Below are positions 63,020-64,000 of a DNA stretch of 64,000 nt, one piece after another; the first letter of the stretch is position 1, and each line of letters opens with the position of its first letter. This DNA is from DASVWZ01 sp036392935 (lineage in GTDB: Bacteria; Acidobacteriota; Terriglobia; Terriglobales; Acidobacteriaceae). The position numbers were made by a program, and so were the translations under genes. Where the stretch lies: NCBI GenBank assembly GCA_036392935.1, contig DASVWZ010000156.1, positions 18,623-82,622 of the forward strand, in the 5' to 3' direction. The notes below the pieces were generated by a model that had not been told where the DNA came from, ran no database searches, and saw nothing but the letters and a program-made list of their open reading frames with translations.

Positions 63020-63712
63020 ATGAAAAGCGGCGCCCACCTCGTGCTGTTGTTGTGCTGCGGTAGTGCTGTTGCCCAGGTCACGGTGACGGCAAACGTCGGC
63101 TTCGCAGGCAAAACTAATGCGAACCCGGCCAATGTGGCAGTCTGGCTGGTTCCGTTAACCCCTGCGCCCACAATGACTTCCACCAACTCAGTGCGGCCGC
63201 GGCTGGTGCAAAAGAATAAGAGTTTTGAGCCCCACATTTTGATCGTTCCGGTGGGGACGGAGGTCGAGTTTCCCAACCACGATCCATTCTTTCATAATGT
63301 GTTCTCGTTATTTGAGGGAAAGCGTTTCGATTTAGGGCTTTACGAGGCGGGGACGACGCGAAATGTGCTGTTCGATAAGCCGGGGATTTCGTATATTTTT
63401 TGCAATATCCATGCCGAGATGAGCGCGGTGATTATTGCCGTAAACACAAGATACTACGGGGTTTCGGATCGCCAGGGGCGAGTCACGATAGCTGACGTTC
63501 CTCCTGGCAAATACGCGCTGCACGTCTGGTATGAGACCGCGTCGCCGGAGACTTTGAATGCCTTGACGCACGAGATTGTCGTCGGGAGCCAGCCTACGGT
63601 ATTGGGAACGTTGCACTTACCGGCTCCGGGGAGCGTCCCGCCGCATAAGAATCTGTATGGACATGATTATCCTCCGCCGACACCGGATCAGCCGGTCTAC
63701 GCGAAGCCGTAA
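63020..63712 (+). CDS. Secreted cupredoxin-like protein
   Basis: A 230-residue protein starting one base after the porin stop, with a signal peptide (MKSGAHLVLLLCCGSAVAQ). The cupredoxin site is FPNHDPFFHNVFS (first His) plus ISYIFCNIHAEMSAVIIAV, where Cys, His and Met sit at spacing 3 and 3 (CNIHAEM). This is the ligand set of a type 1 copper site, with a tighter spacing than in plastocyanin. A carboxypeptidase-regulatory-like beta part (GVSDRQGRVTIADVPPGKYALHVWYE) follows. It may carry electrons or store copper in the periplasm, and probably shares a transcript with the porin. Confidence 0.82.
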   Translation: MKSGAHLVLLLCCGSAVAQVTVTANVGFAGKTNANPANVAVWLVPLTPAPTMTSTNSVRPRLVQKNKSFEPHILIVPVGTEVEFPNHDPFFHNVFSLFEGKRFDLGLYEAGTTRNVLFDKPGISYIFCNIHAEMSAVIIAVNTRYYGVSDRQGRVTIADVPPGKYALHVWYETASPETLNALTHEIVVGSQPTVLGTLHLPAPGSVPPHKNLYGHDYPPPTPDQPVYAKP

Positions 63713-64000
63713 AACCGTTGTTATTTCGTGGAATCAATAGTTTGCCACGAATTTTCTTCTGCTACCGAACCTTGATGACTTTCCCAAAATGGGAATCTTT
63801 CATCGGTTTTTCGTGACCGCCTGATCGGGAGTATTGACAACGAAAAACGGCGCGCGAAAAAATGATGAGAGTGACCACAGGGGGACTAGCTGCGTCAAAA
63901 ATCAGCTTTCAGCGGTCAGCGGACCCGTCGTTGGTGATCGCGTCATCGGCCGCGTTGCCCCGGGAGCCGTAGCCTTGCCGCTGGCGGCGTCGCCGGAGGC
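63713..64000. other. Terminal intergenic region
   Basis: AT-rich stretch 63720-63870, then heptads AGCTTTC AGCGGTC AGCGGAC (63903-63923). No gene can be supported with confidence; an open minus-strand frame enters from the right edge and ends with TGA at 63902-63904 (see the next entry). Confidence 0.35.
63902..64000 (-). CDS. Possible 3' end of a minus-strand gene
   Basis: On the minus strand, the frame from 64000 to TGA at 63902 is open (ASGDAASGKATAPGATRPMT, then RSPTTGPLTAES). The Ala/Pro/Thr-rich sequence would be a low-complexity C terminus, and its stop lies within heptad repeat sequence, as seen for gatA. Too short to identify. Confidence 0.25.
   Translation of the reverse strand, partial: ASGDAASGKATAPGATRPMTRSPTTGPLTAES

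Overview
The window most resembles a chromosomal segment of an Acidobacteriota bacterium (Koribacter/Terriglobia-like). This is inferred from gene content, not from a search. The pointers are a von Willebrand A protein of the 'VWFA-related Acidobacterial domain' type, two Ser/Thr kinases fused to TolB-like PD40 propellers, a moderately high G+C content, and an outer membrane porin that indicates a diderm cell. I found no rRNA or tRNA gene, IS element, integrase or CRISPR array.

Layout. 1-4.0 kb (minus): mreB-mreC-mreD (mreD cut by the window edge) and a FecR-domain membrane protein. 4.3-7.2 kb (plus): aldehyde dehydrogenase and an AlaA-like aminotransferase. 7.2-10.7 kb (minus): LuxR-type regulator with a degenerate receiver, L-2-hydroxyglutarate oxidase and a secreted papain-fold-like protein. 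10.9-15.7 kb: cytochrome c, secA, a cupin, and a DUF4160/DUF2442 pair whose first gene is interrupted by a TGA. 15.7-24.8 kb (minus): clpC, lolD-lolC-type ABC exporter genes downstream of a kinase-PD40 gene, and an amino acid permease. 24.9-29.8 kb: a selenium-binding-protein-like propeller, a TonB-C-domain protein, a CPBP protease and a Phd/VapC toxin-antitoxin cassette. 30.1-36.6 kb (plus): mrdA (PBP2), rodA and a very large RNase E/G. 36.8-41.2 kb: a small phage-like block (tail hub-like, holin-like and lipoprotein genes) with an S23-type four-helix-bundle gene. 41.3-46.6 kb: FmdE-like protein, gatA, gatC, cca and tsaD. 46.6-50.4 kb: VWA protein, a triple-repeat protein and murJ. 50.5-55.3 kb: class III aminotransferase and the overlapping heme genes hemE-hemH-hemY. 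55.4-63.7 kb: a small basic protein, a second kinase-PD40 gene, then a two-component system followed by a porin and a cupredoxin.

Cell-wall elongation genes lie in two separate blocks (mreBCD, and mrdA-rodA with the RNase E/G gene). The heme genes overlap by 4 bases and are probably translationally coupled. The two-component pair, porin and cupredoxin run in one direction and may form one periplasmic or copper-related unit.

The most unusual feature is in the spacers. Many intergenic gaps contain degenerate tandem repeats with a period of exactly 7 bases, in a few related families (AGCTGAN, CTGACGA/CCGACGA, TTCTGAC). Some are arranged as inverted pairs that would fold into long hairpins (mreB-mreC, upstream of the FecR gene, gatC-gatA). 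Some run into start or stop codons (rodA, fmdE-like, gatA), and one composite version flanks the toxin-antitoxin cassette as a direct repeat. Other leads are a hairpin that hides the Shine-Dalgarno of the RNase E/G gene, a roughly 470-residue disordered insert inside its S1 domain, and a TGA-interrupted DUF4160 gene.
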